Source: Bog-473 sp963777485 (GTDB taxonomy: Bacteria > Actinomycetota > Acidimicrobiia > Acidimicrobiales > RAAP-2). From it: DNA of 64,000 nucleotides. The position numbers and the translations under genes are program-made. The notes under the pieces are model-generated. The model worked only from the letters and a program-made list of their open reading frames with translations. It searched no databases and was not told the DNA's origin. Shown here in pieces: positions 1 through 7,907 of this stretch. The DNA lies in contig CAVZQP010000003.1 in NCBI GenBank assembly GCA_963777485.1, forward strand, positions 1 through 64,000, read 5' to 3'. Numbering within the stretch: position 1 is the first letter of the stretch; every line of letters begins with the position of its first letter.

Positions 1-925
1 ATGGAGAACCATCCGTGCGGGCCAATCCAACCATGAGCGCAACCCACGCCTTGCCGGGAGACAGCCCGTAAGAACCAACCGCTCCGAGGTCATGGAGAAC
101 ACGGTGGCCCCGAGGTCCTTGGTCCAGTCCGCCCGAGGTGCGCGCACGAGACGCAACGACCACAGCAACCCCGTCGCCGATCGCACGTTCAATCGCCGGG
201 AGGAGTGTCTGGGGCACGTTCAGGACGCCGAATCCTTCGATCACCACTCCCCGGGCACCTTCTAGGAGCACGGCCTCGAGTCCGGACCCCGACATTCCGG
301 GATAGGCCTTTACCAGGGCCACTCGGGTCTCAACGTCGTTCCCACTGGGCCAACGGGGGCCCGGCTCGGCCGCGAGTTCGATCTCATGCTCGCCGATTCG
401 ACCGATCGCACCGCTTGGTGAGACAAAGGGTTGGAGGCCCAACGTGGTTGTCTTTGAGACCGATCGGGCGGCATGGATCTCCCCGCCGAAGGTGACCAGC
501 ACACCCAAGCCCCGAGCCGCGGGACACGCGGCCAGCCGAACGGCGTCCGAGAGGTTGCCTGGACCATCGGGGCTGCTATCGGAGGCAAATCGCATCGCAC
601 CGGTGAAGACGACTCCGCCGAGGTCCGAGTCATCTCCCACGAGCAAATCGGTGAGGAAGGCGGTCTCTTCCAAGGTGTCGGTGCCGTGAGTGACAACGAC
701 TCCTTCAACCCCGGCCCGAAGACTTCTGCGCACCTCATGGGCGATGCCGAGCATGTCCGAGGCCTGCAGGGCAGAGCTGGCTACTCGTTCGAGGTCAACC
801 GCCTCCGTTGACGACAGCCCGCTGGGCAACGCCTGGCAAAGATCTGCGACCGCCAGGTAGCTGATGGCATCACCTTCGATGGAGGCGGCAATCGTCCCCC
901 CGGTGCCTAGGACCCGGACGGTCAC
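1..925 (-). CDS. L-asparaginase (C-terminus cut by window edge)
   Basis: It would hydrolyse L-asparagine to aspartate and ammonia. Reading down from a GTG at 925, the protein opens with VRVLGTGGTIA, the first catalytic-threonine loop of type I/II asparaginases, and carries the second signature GVVVTHGTDTLEET around residue 87. The last visible residues (GKAWVALMVGLART) match the family's C-terminal helix, so only a few residues are missing beyond base 1. A GAGG lies 8 nt before the GTG. An in-frame GTG at 958 is possible, but the conserved motif sits at residues 7-11 with the chosen start. The gene is divergent from the crotonase gene. The family call is firm; whether it is periplasmic or cytosolic is not clear, and no signal peptide is visible. 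Confidence 0.88.
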   Translation of the reverse strand, partial: MTVRVLGTGGTIAASIEGDAISYLAVADLCQALPSGLSSTEAVDLERVASSALQASDMLGIAHEVRRSLRAGVEGVVVTHGTDTLEETAFLTDLLVGDDSDLGGVVFTGAMRFASDSSPDGPGNLSDAVRLAACPAARGLGVLVTFGGEIHAARSVSKTTTLGLQPFVSPSGAIGRIGEHEIELAAEPGPRWPSGNDVETRVALVKAYPGMSGSGLEAVLLEGARGVVIEGFGVLNVPQTLLPAIERAIGDGVAVVVASRARTSGGLDQGPRGHRVLHDLGAVGSYGLSPGKAWVALMVGLARTDGSP

Positions 926-1160
926 GTCGACATCCTCGTCTCGCTGGGTACTAAGCACAAGGACAGTTGCTTTTCGTCCATTGCCTGGTGTCTCAATTCG
1001 CCGGTTATACCGGTGATCCGCCTGCCCCAGTTCGCCGGGTAGATGAGACGGGATCCCTCGAAGTGCGGGGCGGCGAGTGCCATCGGGGACCTCAGCCGGA
1101 CACGGCGGATCCCGTCGACCATGTTGCTCGGAGGACGCTGCCAGAGTTGGATTGAGGGAC
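926..1160. promoter_or_regulatory. divergent intergenic region with small dyad
   Basis: This 235-nt gap separates the divergent asparaginase and crotonase genes and should hold both promoters. It contains a short dyad CCGGT-TAT-ACCGG at 1001-1013 and one copy of a 28-nt repeat (1023-1050) that recurs at 2341. No clear -35/-10 pair was found. An open frame runs upstream of the crotonase start, but its translation does not resemble the family. Confidence 0.35.
1023..1050 (+). repeat. intergenic repeat, copy 1
   Basis: This 28-nt segment beginning TGCCCCAGTTCGCC matches 2341-2368 with four mismatches by eye. A weaker, shorter match (TGCCGCACTTCGCCGGG) starts near 1973. All three lie outside coding sequence around the crotonase and the small hypothetical gene. 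Confidence 0.5.
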
Positions 1161-1946
1161 ATGGAATTCTCCACCATCGACGTGAGCGTCAGCAATGCTC
1201 GAGGGGCCATCACCCTGAACCGCCCCGAGAAGCTCAACCCGCTTAGCACGATCACGCTCATGGAACTGGTCGAGGCGGCCCGGTTCTTCGACTCGAGACA
1301 CGAGGTGAAGGTCGTCATCGTGAGCGGCCGGGGGCGGGCGTTCTGCGCCGGAGCGGATTTGGCTGCGTTCTCCCCCGACGAAGGCTCTTCCCCCTCTGCC
1401 AGTGTTCTTCGTGATGCGGCTGATGCCGGACGCCTCATGGCAGAGGCAATCGAGTCAATGCGAGCCGTCACGGTGGCGAGACTGCACGGCAATTGTGTGG
1501 GCGGGGGGGTTGTCCTCGCCGCCGCCTGTGATCTGCGAGTCGCCGCTGACGACACCGTCTTTTCGATTCCTGAGCTCGACCTTGGGATCCCTCTCGCCTG
1601 GGGTGGGGTTCCCCGTCTTGTCCGCGAAATTGGCCCGGCCTTGACCAAAGAACTGGTGATGACCTGCCGGCCGTTCAGCGCAGCCGAGGCTCATGCCGCA
1701 GGATTTCTCAATCGGGTCGTGCCACCGGCCGAACTCGACGCATCGGTCGACGCCCTCGTCACTCAGCTCGAGAGCAAGTCGCTCCAAACGCTTTCCGCGA
1801 CGAAGCGGCATGTAGACGCCGTCAGTGAAGGCATGGTCAGCACGGCGCGCGCCTGGAACGACGCCGACTCTTTGGTAACGGCGCTTCGTGATCCTGAGTC
1901 AAGGGCGGTGGCGGCGGCCTATCTGAATCGATTCACAGGAAGATGA
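1161..1946 (+). CDS. enoyl-CoA hydratase/isomerase family protein (crotonase fold)
   Basis: This is a 261-residue crotonase. The CoA-binding and oxyanion-hole segments are present: RAFCAGADL near residues 59-67 and GNCVGGGVVLAAACDL near 108-123, followed by PELDLGIPLAWGG near 136. The acidic residue of PELDLG matches Glu164 of rat enoyl-CoA hydratase. The position of Glu144 (GGGCEL in the rat enzyme) is valine here, so classical two-glutamate hydration is doubtful; isomerase or another crotonase chemistry is possible. I chose ATG 1161, 4 nt after a GAGGG, because the upstream extension has no family similarity. It stands alone, with no other beta-oxidation gene adjacent. Confidence 0.85.
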   Translation: MEFSTIDVSVSNARGAITLNRPEKLNPLSTITLMELVEAARFFDSRHEVKVVIVSGRGRAFCAGADLAAFSPDEGSSPSASVLRDAADAGRLMAEAIESMRAVTVARLHGNCVGGGVVLAAACDLRVAADDTVFSIPELDLGIPLAWGGVPRLVREIGPALTKELVMTCRPFSAAEAHAAGFLNRVVPPAELDASVDALVTQLESKSLQTLSATKRHVDAVSEGMVSTARAWNDADSLVTALRDPESRAVAAAYLNRFTGR

Positions 1947-1995
1947 TTGATCGGCCTACGAGCTGTTCGAGGTGCCGCACTTCGCCGGGACCGAG

Positions 1996-2307
1996 TTACC
2001 TCGGCGGCGAGTCCATGAACGCCAAACCTCGAAACAGTCCCGACATGTGGTCCAGGTCGTGCCAGAGGGAGACCGCGTTGCCCGCCTCTGTCGTCAGACT
2101 CATTACTTCGTTCACATCCTCCCGGAACTCGCCGACAACAATCTCTGGTGCGGAGGCAAGCGAATACGCAGCCTCCAAGTCCACCTTCCAATAGTCGGCG
2201 GGAAATGTGTCATCGATGGCAATCTGGGATCCGAACCGTTCCTGCAGCTGGTCGAGCAGCAGATTGCATGAACGCCTGAGATCATCGATTGCCAGGACCT
2301 GTGTCAT
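1996..2307 (-). CDS. small hypothetical protein
   Basis: This 103-residue soluble, acidic protein has no motif that I recognise. Its composition is protein-like, with an N-terminal helix (IDDLRRSCNLLLDQLQERFG), then a segment with DYWKVDLEAAYSLAS and a WHDLDHMSGLF stretch. It has an ATG start and lies convergent to the crotonase gene, 49 nt away. It is probably expressed with or after the MBL gene upstream on the same strand. No function is proposed. Confidence 0.6.
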   Translation of the reverse strand: MTQVLAIDDLRRSCNLLLDQLQERFGSQIAIDDTFPADYWKVDLEAAYSLASAPEIVVGEFREDVNEVMSLTTEAGNAVSLWHDLDHMSGLFRGLAFMDSPPR

Positions 2308-2340
2308 CCGTACAGCTTGTCCGTTCCCAAACGTCGCAGG

Positions 2341-2368
2341 TGCCCCAGTTCGCCTGGTGGGTGAGATG
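2341..2368 (+). repeat. intergenic repeat, copy 2
   Basis: This is the second copy of the 28-nt motif found at 1023-1050. The first 14 bases are identical and the rest differs at four places. It lies in the 100-nt gap between the small hypothetical gene and the MBL gene. Confidence 0.5.
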
Positions 2369-2407
2369 GCCGAACCGGGGCCATCGCACCGTTAACCCGC
2401 GATTCGG

Positions 2408-3124
2408 TCAGACGAAGTACTGCAACTCGTAGGCCCCCGCAAGATCACAGAGGGCCTTCTTGCCGTCTCCTCTGAACGAGGAACCATGCATGAGGCCGAG
2501 CGCCGCCGGTGACAGATCCCCAAGTGTCCTCATGACGACAGCCGTTTCAGGTGTCAGTGAGCTGTAGCGAAAGAGTCCCTCCGCTTCCATCGCTGGCGCG
2601 ACGATGTCATCGTCCGTGATGGGTGGACCATCGCCAAGTCGTGTAAAGAGATCGCCGCACAAGAGCGTCCTTGTCGTCTCCTCATAAAGGACTCTTGCCT
2701 CCCATCCGTGGGGGACATGCGGAGTATCGATGTGGCGAAGCCGCTTAGCCCCGATCTCCATGACTTCGCCGTTCGCCAACGCTCTCGGCGGTCGATCAGC
2801 CATCTCAGCGATAGAAACCATGCACCCCAAGGCTCCGTGTGCGACCTGGGCATTCGGCGCCACAGTCAAGAACTCGTTCATTGATCCGCATTCGTCAGAC
2901 TCCACGTGTCCGAAGGTGATCCACCGCAGGCTGCTCACGGGTAGGACCTTCTCAATCGCTCCACAGATGGAAGGGAACATGGAGCGGTGCCCGGTGTGGA
3001 AGAGCAAGGGCTCGTCATCGTCAATCAAGAATTGATTGAACGTGAACCCTGTCGGACCGATCTCGGAGACAAATGTGGACACCCGGTAGATGCCGGGGGC
3101 GATCTCATCCACTGTTGAAGTCAT
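2408..3124 (-). CDS. MBL-fold protein of the oxygen-binding di-iron (ODP) type
   Basis: This 238-residue protein resembles the metallo-beta-lactamase-like domain of flavodiiron proteins. Metal ligands of that subfamily are visible: HxExD (H73, E75, D77) in FGHVESDECG, H139 in PHVPHGWEA, D158 in LLCGDLF and H213 in LMHGSS. Glu in place of the second His of the usual HxHxDH is typical of ODP-type di-iron sites, which reduce O2 or NO or sense oxygen. There is no flavodoxin domain, so an electron-donor partner or a sensor role must be assumed. The start has AAGGAG 7 nt upstream, inside a perfect hairpin (see 3132-3163). Downstream on the same strand is the small hypothetical gene. Confidence 0.8.
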   Translation of the reverse strand: MTSTVDEIAPGIYRVSTFVSEIGPTGFTFNQFLIDDDEPLLFHTGHRSMFPSICGAIEKVLPVSSLRWITFGHVESDECGSMNEFLTVAPNAQVAHGALGCMVSIAEMADRPPRALANGEVMEIGAKRLRHIDTPHVPHGWEARVLYEETTRTLLCGDLFTRLGDGPPITDDDIVAPAMEAEGLFRYSSLTPETAVVMRTLGDLSPAALGLMHGSSFRGDGKKALCDLAGAYELQYFV

Positions 3125-3131
3125 TGACGTA

Positions 3132-3163
3132 CTCCTTGTTCGGCGGGCGCTGTCAACAAGGAG
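3132..3163 (-). promoter_or_regulatory. hairpin enclosing the ribosome binding site of the MBL gene
   Basis: On the minus strand, CTCCTTGTT (3163-3155) and AACAAGGAG (3140-3132) form a perfect 9-bp stem with a 14-nt loop. The 3' arm is the Shine-Dalgarno sequence of the gene starting at 3124, with 7-nt spacing. Folding would hide it, as in an RNA thermometer or attenuator. It could instead be a DNA operator with 9-bp half sites. Confidence 0.55.
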
Positions 3164-3374
3164 GGGCGCAACGAGCTTGACCGTTGATCAGCGCCTCATC
3201 AATCAGGACGTTTTGACGGTAGCACCGAAGCATCCCCGACTGCCCCTAAACGCCGGTTCGGAGCGACGGGTCGGGATCTCGTATCCGCGCTCCCATCCAA
3301 CACCTTGTGGTCGCGCAGTTGATGGGACAGCCCTTCGAATTCGCGCGCCAAACTGATCCTGGCGGGCACGGCCT

Positions 3375-4163
3375 TCACGCCGGTTTGCGCGCCTCGATGA
3401 GAACCCGCTGGGCGGTGGAGACGAAGGGCCCCTCACCTTCGATGAGCTCGTGCATGGCACGAAGCCGTTGCTCGTATTTCTGGACCGAGAAGTCGGGCAC
3501 CGTCCAGTGGACCTTCCGGAGGAAGTAGACAACGGCGGCGACGTCGTGGAACTCCACGCGCAGCGCGCGGGACTGCAGGTCAACGACCTCGAGGCCGGCA
3601 TCGTCCGCTGAGACCCGTAAGGATTCCACGCTGCGCCGCTGGTTGACGGGCTGCGGACCCATCATGAAGTCGGTGAGCTCGCGATTTGTCCCGGCCCCGA
3701 TCTGCTGGGAGAGATAGGTGCCGCCCGGCCGGAGCACCCGGGCGATCTCGTCCCACAGGATCACGACGGGGTGGCGGCTCACGACCAGATCGAACGCGTT
3801 GGCGATGAACGGCAGCGACGGCATATCGGCCACCGCGACCACGTGAGCACCGAGCGGGGCGAGCCGAGCGTGGGCCACGGCAACATTGGGTGGCCAGGAT
3901 TCGGTGGCGACGAGCACCCTCGGTGGCCGCGAGACGGTGGCCAAGACCTCGCCCCCGCCTGTCTCGATGTCGAGTGCGCAGGCGACGATACCCATCCGCT
4001 CCCCCATAAGTTGGGCGTAACCCCACGGCGGGCGTTCCTCTGTGGCCCGACCCTCGAACCAGGAGAAGTCCCATCCTTCGACGGGCACGGCGGCACCCTC
4101 GGCGACCAGTGCCTCGAAGGAACTCAACTGCTGCAGAACGTCAGCCCGTTTGACGCCGGACAC
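3375..4163 (-). CDS. SAM-dependent methyltransferase (class I)
   Basis: This 262-residue protein has the class I pattern: a glycine-rich loop ALDIETGGGEVL (residues 63-74), a post-I strand VLVATESWPPN, the segment LPFIANAFDLVVSRH (117-131) and the common VLRPGGTYLSQQ (143-154). The last third (ALRVEFHDVAAVVYFLRKV) is typical of small-molecule methyltransferases of the UbiE/rRNA-like group. The substrate is unknown. Its start lies 40 nt inside the 3' end of the DUF4389 gene; a TTG at codon 13 would reduce the overlap. It is probably the last gene of that transcript. A 250-nt gap separates it from the MBL gene, and I saw no gene there. Confidence 0.8.
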   Translation of the reverse strand: MSGVKRADVLQQLSSFEALVAEGAAVPVEGWDFSWFEGRATEERPPWGYAQLMGERMGIVACALDIETGGGEVLATVSRPPRVLVATESWPPNVAVAHARLAPLGAHVVAVADMPSLPFIANAFDLVVSRHPVVILWDEIARVLRPGGTYLSQQIGAGTNRELTDFMMGPQPVNQRRSVESLRVSADDAGLEVVDLQSRALRVEFHDVAAVVYFLRKVHWTVPDFSVQKYEQRLRAMHELIEGEGPFVSTAQRVLIEARKPA

Positions 4164-5638
4164 TGCAAGGCGTGATTCAACGCGGACAGAAGGCTGTTCG
4201 TGTCGTTGGGAAGGGTCCGCAGCAACGTGTTGACTTGACTGCTTTGGACCGTGGATCGATAGCCCTGCGAATTCGCGCTATTGGCCAGTTGGTCGAACGC
4301 CGATGCGAGCTGCGACGCGTCGCTCTCGACGAGCTGCGCGCTCCCTCGCGCGCCAGACGGCAGGTTCATGGCCCTGACATCTGAGGCGAACCGCTGGAGC
4401 GATGCAGCCGCCGCCAGGTGCGATGGACGAAGGCACGCGATCGTCGCGCAATGCTGGGACACCGAGATCGCGTTGTCCACTGCCAATTTCTGATTGTTGA
4501 AATCGTTGATCACGGTGTGTTGCTCCGACTCGATCCGGTTGCGATTGTTACTGGCAACGATCGAGTTGATCGCCGTCTGTGACACGAAGAGGATCGCACC
4601 CCACACGATGGCAAAGATGAGCCAGTTCCTGGCGGCCCGAGGGAGGACCAGCCATCCCCGATCCCGCATTGCTTCGCGGCGCGGCGGTGGTGGCATGCCT
4701 GAGCCCGCCGTCGGGGGCGGTAACGGGGGTGGCCAGTAGGAAGACGGCTGCGACGGCCCTGTCGTTGGCCAAGATGCGACGGAGGGAGAAGGCCCGGGTT
4801 CGGCAACCTGTCCAAGGTTCTCCGCGGGCGGCTCAGGCATCGGTGTCGTGCCGGGCTGTCCGATGTCTGTCGGCTGATCGGAAGCAGCTCCCAGTAGTTC
4901 GGAATCTGAAGCGGGCTCGCTTTGCGGTGTCGCAGAGGGCATGGATTGGGTTCCTGCCGCCGGTGCGGCTGGCGCGGGGGGAACCGCGTCACCCGGCCGG
5001 GCGAACGGTGGCGTTGGTAAGGCATGTCCGTAACGATCGGGTTCACGGTCACCCAACATGCCCCAGGCGTACTCCGAGGTCAGCATGGCGAAAAATGCTT
5101 GGAAGCGCATCTGATATCGCTGCAGAGCTGCATAGGCCCAATAGAGGGCGGGGGGCACCTGGCCGGTGAAAAGGGCGATGACCCACGTCACCACCAGCAA
5201 GGGAGCGACGAGTCCGTATTGGACGAACGTCGAGTAGAAAGCCGCCGGGATCACCAGGATGAACCGGAACAGGACGGACCAACGATTCAGCTTCCCGTTG
5301 GGAGGCAGCACGGGACGGACGGGGTAGTCCTCGTCTTCGAAGGTGAAGGGAGGGTACCGGTCGGTCAAGAGGTAGAAGTACGAAGTGACTCGGGTTTGCC
5401 ACCGCACGAAGCCAGTGAGGAACCGGTGGGCCCACGCCGGGAGCCGGCCCATCACCAGCGCGGCGAACCACCCGATGATCAAGACCACCAAATACGCGAT
5501 CCCGATGATCAACAGCACCACAGCCTGTGGGATGAGAAGGATGAGGCGGATAAGGACGGTCCACCGGCGCTGCCGAGCGGGTCCGTCGAACCACATGTCG
5601 GCTCGCCTGCCCGGGTCGGCGGTCGCTACGTATGCCAT
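4124..5638 (-). CDS. DUF4389 membrane protein with C-terminal extracellular domain
   Basis: This 504-residue protein carries two DUF4389-like halves: residues 14-95 (RWTVLIRLILLIPQAV, then TDRYPPFTF) and 115-195 (RWSVLFRFILVIPAAF, then TSEYAWGM), each with two membrane segments. A proline- and serine-rich linker (about 200-320) is followed by another membrane helix (WLIFAIVWGAILFVSQT, about 338) and a roughly 140-residue helical domain. The closing LQCPASNGLTFCSS holds two cysteines. The family is common in Actinobacteria and of unknown function. It begins 119 nt after the GH8 gene, so it may share that transcript. Confidence 0.8.
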   Translation of the reverse strand: MAYVATADPGRRADMWFDGPARQRRWTVLIRLILLIPQAVVLLIIGIAYLVVLIIGWFAALVMGRLPAWAHRFLTGFVRWQTRVTSYFYLLTDRYPPFTFEDEDYPVRPVLPPNGKLNRWSVLFRFILVIPAAFYSTFVQYGLVAPLLVVTWVIALFTGQVPPALYWAYAALQRYQMRFQAFFAMLTSEYAWGMLGDREPDRYGHALPTPPFARPGDAVPPAPAAPAAGTQSMPSATPQSEPASDSELLGAASDQPTDIGQPGTTPMPEPPAENLGQVAEPGPSPSVASWPTTGPSQPSSYWPPPLPPPTAGSGMPPPPRREAMRDRGWLVLPRAARNWLIFAIVWGAILFVSQTAINSIVASNNRNRIESEQHTVINDFNNQKLAVDNAISVSQHCATIACLRPSHLAAAASLQRFASDVRAMNLPSGARGSAQLVESDASQLASAFDQLANSANSQGYRSTVQSSQVNTLLRTLPNDTNSLLSALNHALQCPASNGLTFCSS

Positions 5639-5757
5639 TTGCGCTCCCTTGGCTCCAGCCCCACCGTCCCCGGCGGCCGCGTGAGCCGAACGCTAGAGGA
5701 CCAGCAAGGGAGAAGCGCGGTTCGATCTCCGGTCTCGCAATGCGGCGGTGAGCCCAG

Positions 5758-6906
5758 TCATGAGGGGCAGGTCCCGAGACGGCCGGTCTCGAGGAAGACA
5801 CGGCCCAGCGCCACCCACGCGCTCGAGTAGTAACTCGGGTGTGCATGGTCGAGCGCCTCGGCCCGGGACAAGAGGCGGAGCGCCTCGTCCCGGTTCCCTG
5901 CAGCCCACCCGCTCGCCGCGGCGGCCACGAGCCCCACCGGTGACTTCACCGCACCGTGCTCTTGGATGCCGCCCCGTCGCAGGCCGAGGTCGACGTTCGC
6001 AGGGCCGCGGAGAGCCGCGGGTCCCAGGACCGGCCACAACGAGGCTGCCGCCTTGCGTTCGGACACCGTGCACGAGGCTGCCCAACGGATGGGAACGCGC
6101 ACCGCATCGAAGCCATAGCGGTCGTCGCTCCCGCTTCCCTGCGGCGTCACGTCGGCCGGTGCTCCGCTGGTGAGCTGCACCCAGTCCGGCGGCAACGTGG
6201 TCGACCCCAGGACCTGCCCGACGAGGGCCCGGGTTCCGGCGGCGAGGTCCCCGAAGCTCTGCGCCTGACCCGGGAGACGGGCCAGTCCGGCCAACTCCCA
6301 TGGCGAGGCGTAGCTCGGATTCACGTAGGCCGGCGGACCCACCGCCCAGGGGCCGGCAACGAGCACGGGGCCGTTAGGAGTGCCGACGGTCTCGTTCCCC
6401 GCGATTGCCGCCGCCATGGCCTCAGCAGAGACCAGATCGGCCGGTTCGTGCAGGCGGGTCGCCGCGAGCTCGAGCGCATACGCGGCGTCGACGTCTGCAT
6501 CGGTCGCGGGCTCGCTGCTCGTGATCGAGCCGTTCGCCCAGTGCCATGCCATCAGGCCGTCGGGCTGGAGGAGGTGGGTACGGGTCCATTGCCAAGCGGC
6601 ATCGAAATGGCGCCGGTCGCCCACGGCGACACTCAGCAACATGGCGTATGCCTCTCCCTCACTGACCGTGTCCCCGCCCTGGTCCCACCGCACGACACGG
6701 CCGCTCGGCAGCTCATAGTGACCGAGGAAGTAGAGGGCCGCACCGAAGGCCTGATCAGCTGCCCAATGCGGCGTGGCGACCGGAGGAACAGATGTGGGTG
6801 CCCGACGAGAGCCGGCGTGCCGTTGGCCGGCCGGTGTCGCCGGTTCGCCCGACGTGCCGATACCGATCGCGACAGCGCCCGCGAGAACCCCGAGAGCCAC
6901 CAGCAC
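5758..6906 (-). CDS. glycoside hydrolase family 8 (endoglucanase-like), membrane-anchored
   Basis: From the GTG at 6906 the protein begins with a hydrophobic anchor (MLVALGVLAGAVAIGIG), then a catalytic domain. GH8 signatures are present: VSEGEAYAMLLSVA (general acid Glu83), FDAAWQWTRTHLL, and ATDADVDAAYAL (Asp136/138). GH8 enzymes hydrolyse beta-1,4-glucans, and BcsZ is the member in cellulose synthesis loci. Its place behind a cellulose-synthase-like GT2 fits trimming of the polymer outside the membrane. The frame stays open upstream (RRPSRHVGPAELARIILFV) to the stop of the DivIVA gene without ATG, GTG or TTG. The real start may therefore be non-canonical and earlier, giving a basic cytosolic tail before the anchor. 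Confidence 0.83.
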   Translation of the reverse strand: MLVALGVLAGAVAIGIGTSGEPATPAGQRHAGSRRAPTSVPPVATPHWAADQAFGAALYFLGHYELPSGRVVRWDQGGDTVSEGEAYAMLLSVAVGDRRHFDAAWQWTRTHLLQPDGLMAWHWANGSITSSEPATDADVDAAYALELAATRLHEPADLVSAEAMAAAIAGNETVGTPNGPVLVAGPWAVGPPAYVNPSYASPWELAGLARLPGQAQSFGDLAAGTRALVGQVLGSTTLPPDWVQLTSGAPADVTPQGSGSDDRYGFDAVRVPIRWAASCTVSERKAAASLWPVLGPAALRGPANVDLGLRRGGIQEHGAVKSPVGLVAAAASGWAAGNRDEALRLLSRAEALDHAHPSYYSSAWVALGRVFLETGRLGTCPS

Positions 6907-7016
6907 GAACAGGATGATCCGCGCGAGTTCCGCCGGGCCGACGTGGCGTGACGGTCGCCGTGGCGCCGAAGGCCGGGGATCGGCCGGCGGCGCGGGAATA
7001 CGCCGCCGGGTCTGGC

Positions 7017-7907
7017 TCAGCGGGTTGACGACGCCACTCTCCTGCGGGTCGGTTTCGCGCCGGTGCCCCCTGAAGGCAGCTCGACGACGGTCGTCTCGTC
7101 ATCACGACCGGCAGCACCCTGTCTGGGCGCGGCGGACTTGAGCTCAGCCTGTGCCTGGCGCGGTCGCTGCTTCGCCTGTTGTCCTTGTTGCGCCTCCTGG
7201 GGCACCTGCGCCGGCGCTGGCGCCGAAAGGCCGTCACCTATGTTGCCCAACCGCTTGTGCAACACGCCGAGCTCCTCCATGACACGCTTCCTGTGCTCCT
7301 CGAGGACGGCCAGTTGCTCTCGGCGCACGTGCTCCTCCTCGGCGGTCAGACGCGCCAACTCACGCGCCTCCTTGCGGGCTCCCTCCAGCAGTTCCTCGCC
7401 CTGTGTCGCCGCCCGTGCCTTGGCGTCGTCCACTTCGCGAGAGGCCGCGCTGTTGGCCCGGGCCAGAGCTTCCTGTGCCTGGACGAAAAGACCCTCGGCC
7501 GCGCGCGAGAGCTCCTCGGCACGCATCGTCGCCTCCGCGATGATCTGCGTGGCGGTTTCCTCCGCCGCGGCGGCCCGAGCCCCGGCCTCGTCCTCGGCGC
7601 GGCGGTGCAGATCCTTCGCCGCCTGGAACGAGGACTGCATGATGCTGCCGACACGATCACCCAACGCCTTCATGGACTCCGGTGTGGCGGTGAGCGTTCC
7701 GGCGTCCACGGACGCCAGCCGGCGCCGCATCTGGTCGGCCTCCGAGTTGGCGCGCGTGGCAGCCACCTCACACTGTTGGGCGCGATAGTCAGCCTGCTCG
7801 ATCCAGCGGTGCAGGTGCTCGACGTAGTCGTCCACCTGCAGGCGGTCGTAACCGCGCACGACGGTGGCGAACCGCGGGGTCGGGGTTGGAGTCTCCTCAA
7901 CTGTCAT
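7017..7907 (-). CDS. DivIVA-like coiled-coil protein
   Basis: The 296-residue protein starts with a DivIVA-type N-terminal motif (VVRGYDRLQVDDYVEHL, residues 16-32), which in the family binds curved membrane. A long Ala/Glu/Arg-rich coiled coil follows (about 40-220), then a Gln/Pro/Lys-rich tail ending in basic residues. DivIVA (Wag31) proteins recruit wall and polysaccharide synthesis to poles and septa. This copy lies inside a glycan-synthesis operon and overlaps the upstream glycosyltransferase by 4 nt, so it is probably a dedicated scaffold rather than the housekeeping DivIVA of the division cluster. Confidence 0.8.
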   Translation of the reverse strand: MTVEETPTPTPRFATVVRGYDRLQVDDYVEHLHRWIEQADYRAQQCEVAATRANSEADQMRRRLASVDAGTLTATPESMKALGDRVGSIMQSSFQAAKDLHRRAEDEAGARAAAAEETATQIIAEATMRAEELSRAAEGLFVQAQEALARANSAASREVDDAKARAATQGEELLEGARKEARELARLTAEEEHVRREQLAVLEEHRKRVMEELGVLHKRLGNIGDGLSAPAPAQVPQEAQQGQQAKQRPRQAQAELKSAAPRQGAAGRDDETTVVELPSGGTGAKPTRRRVASSTR

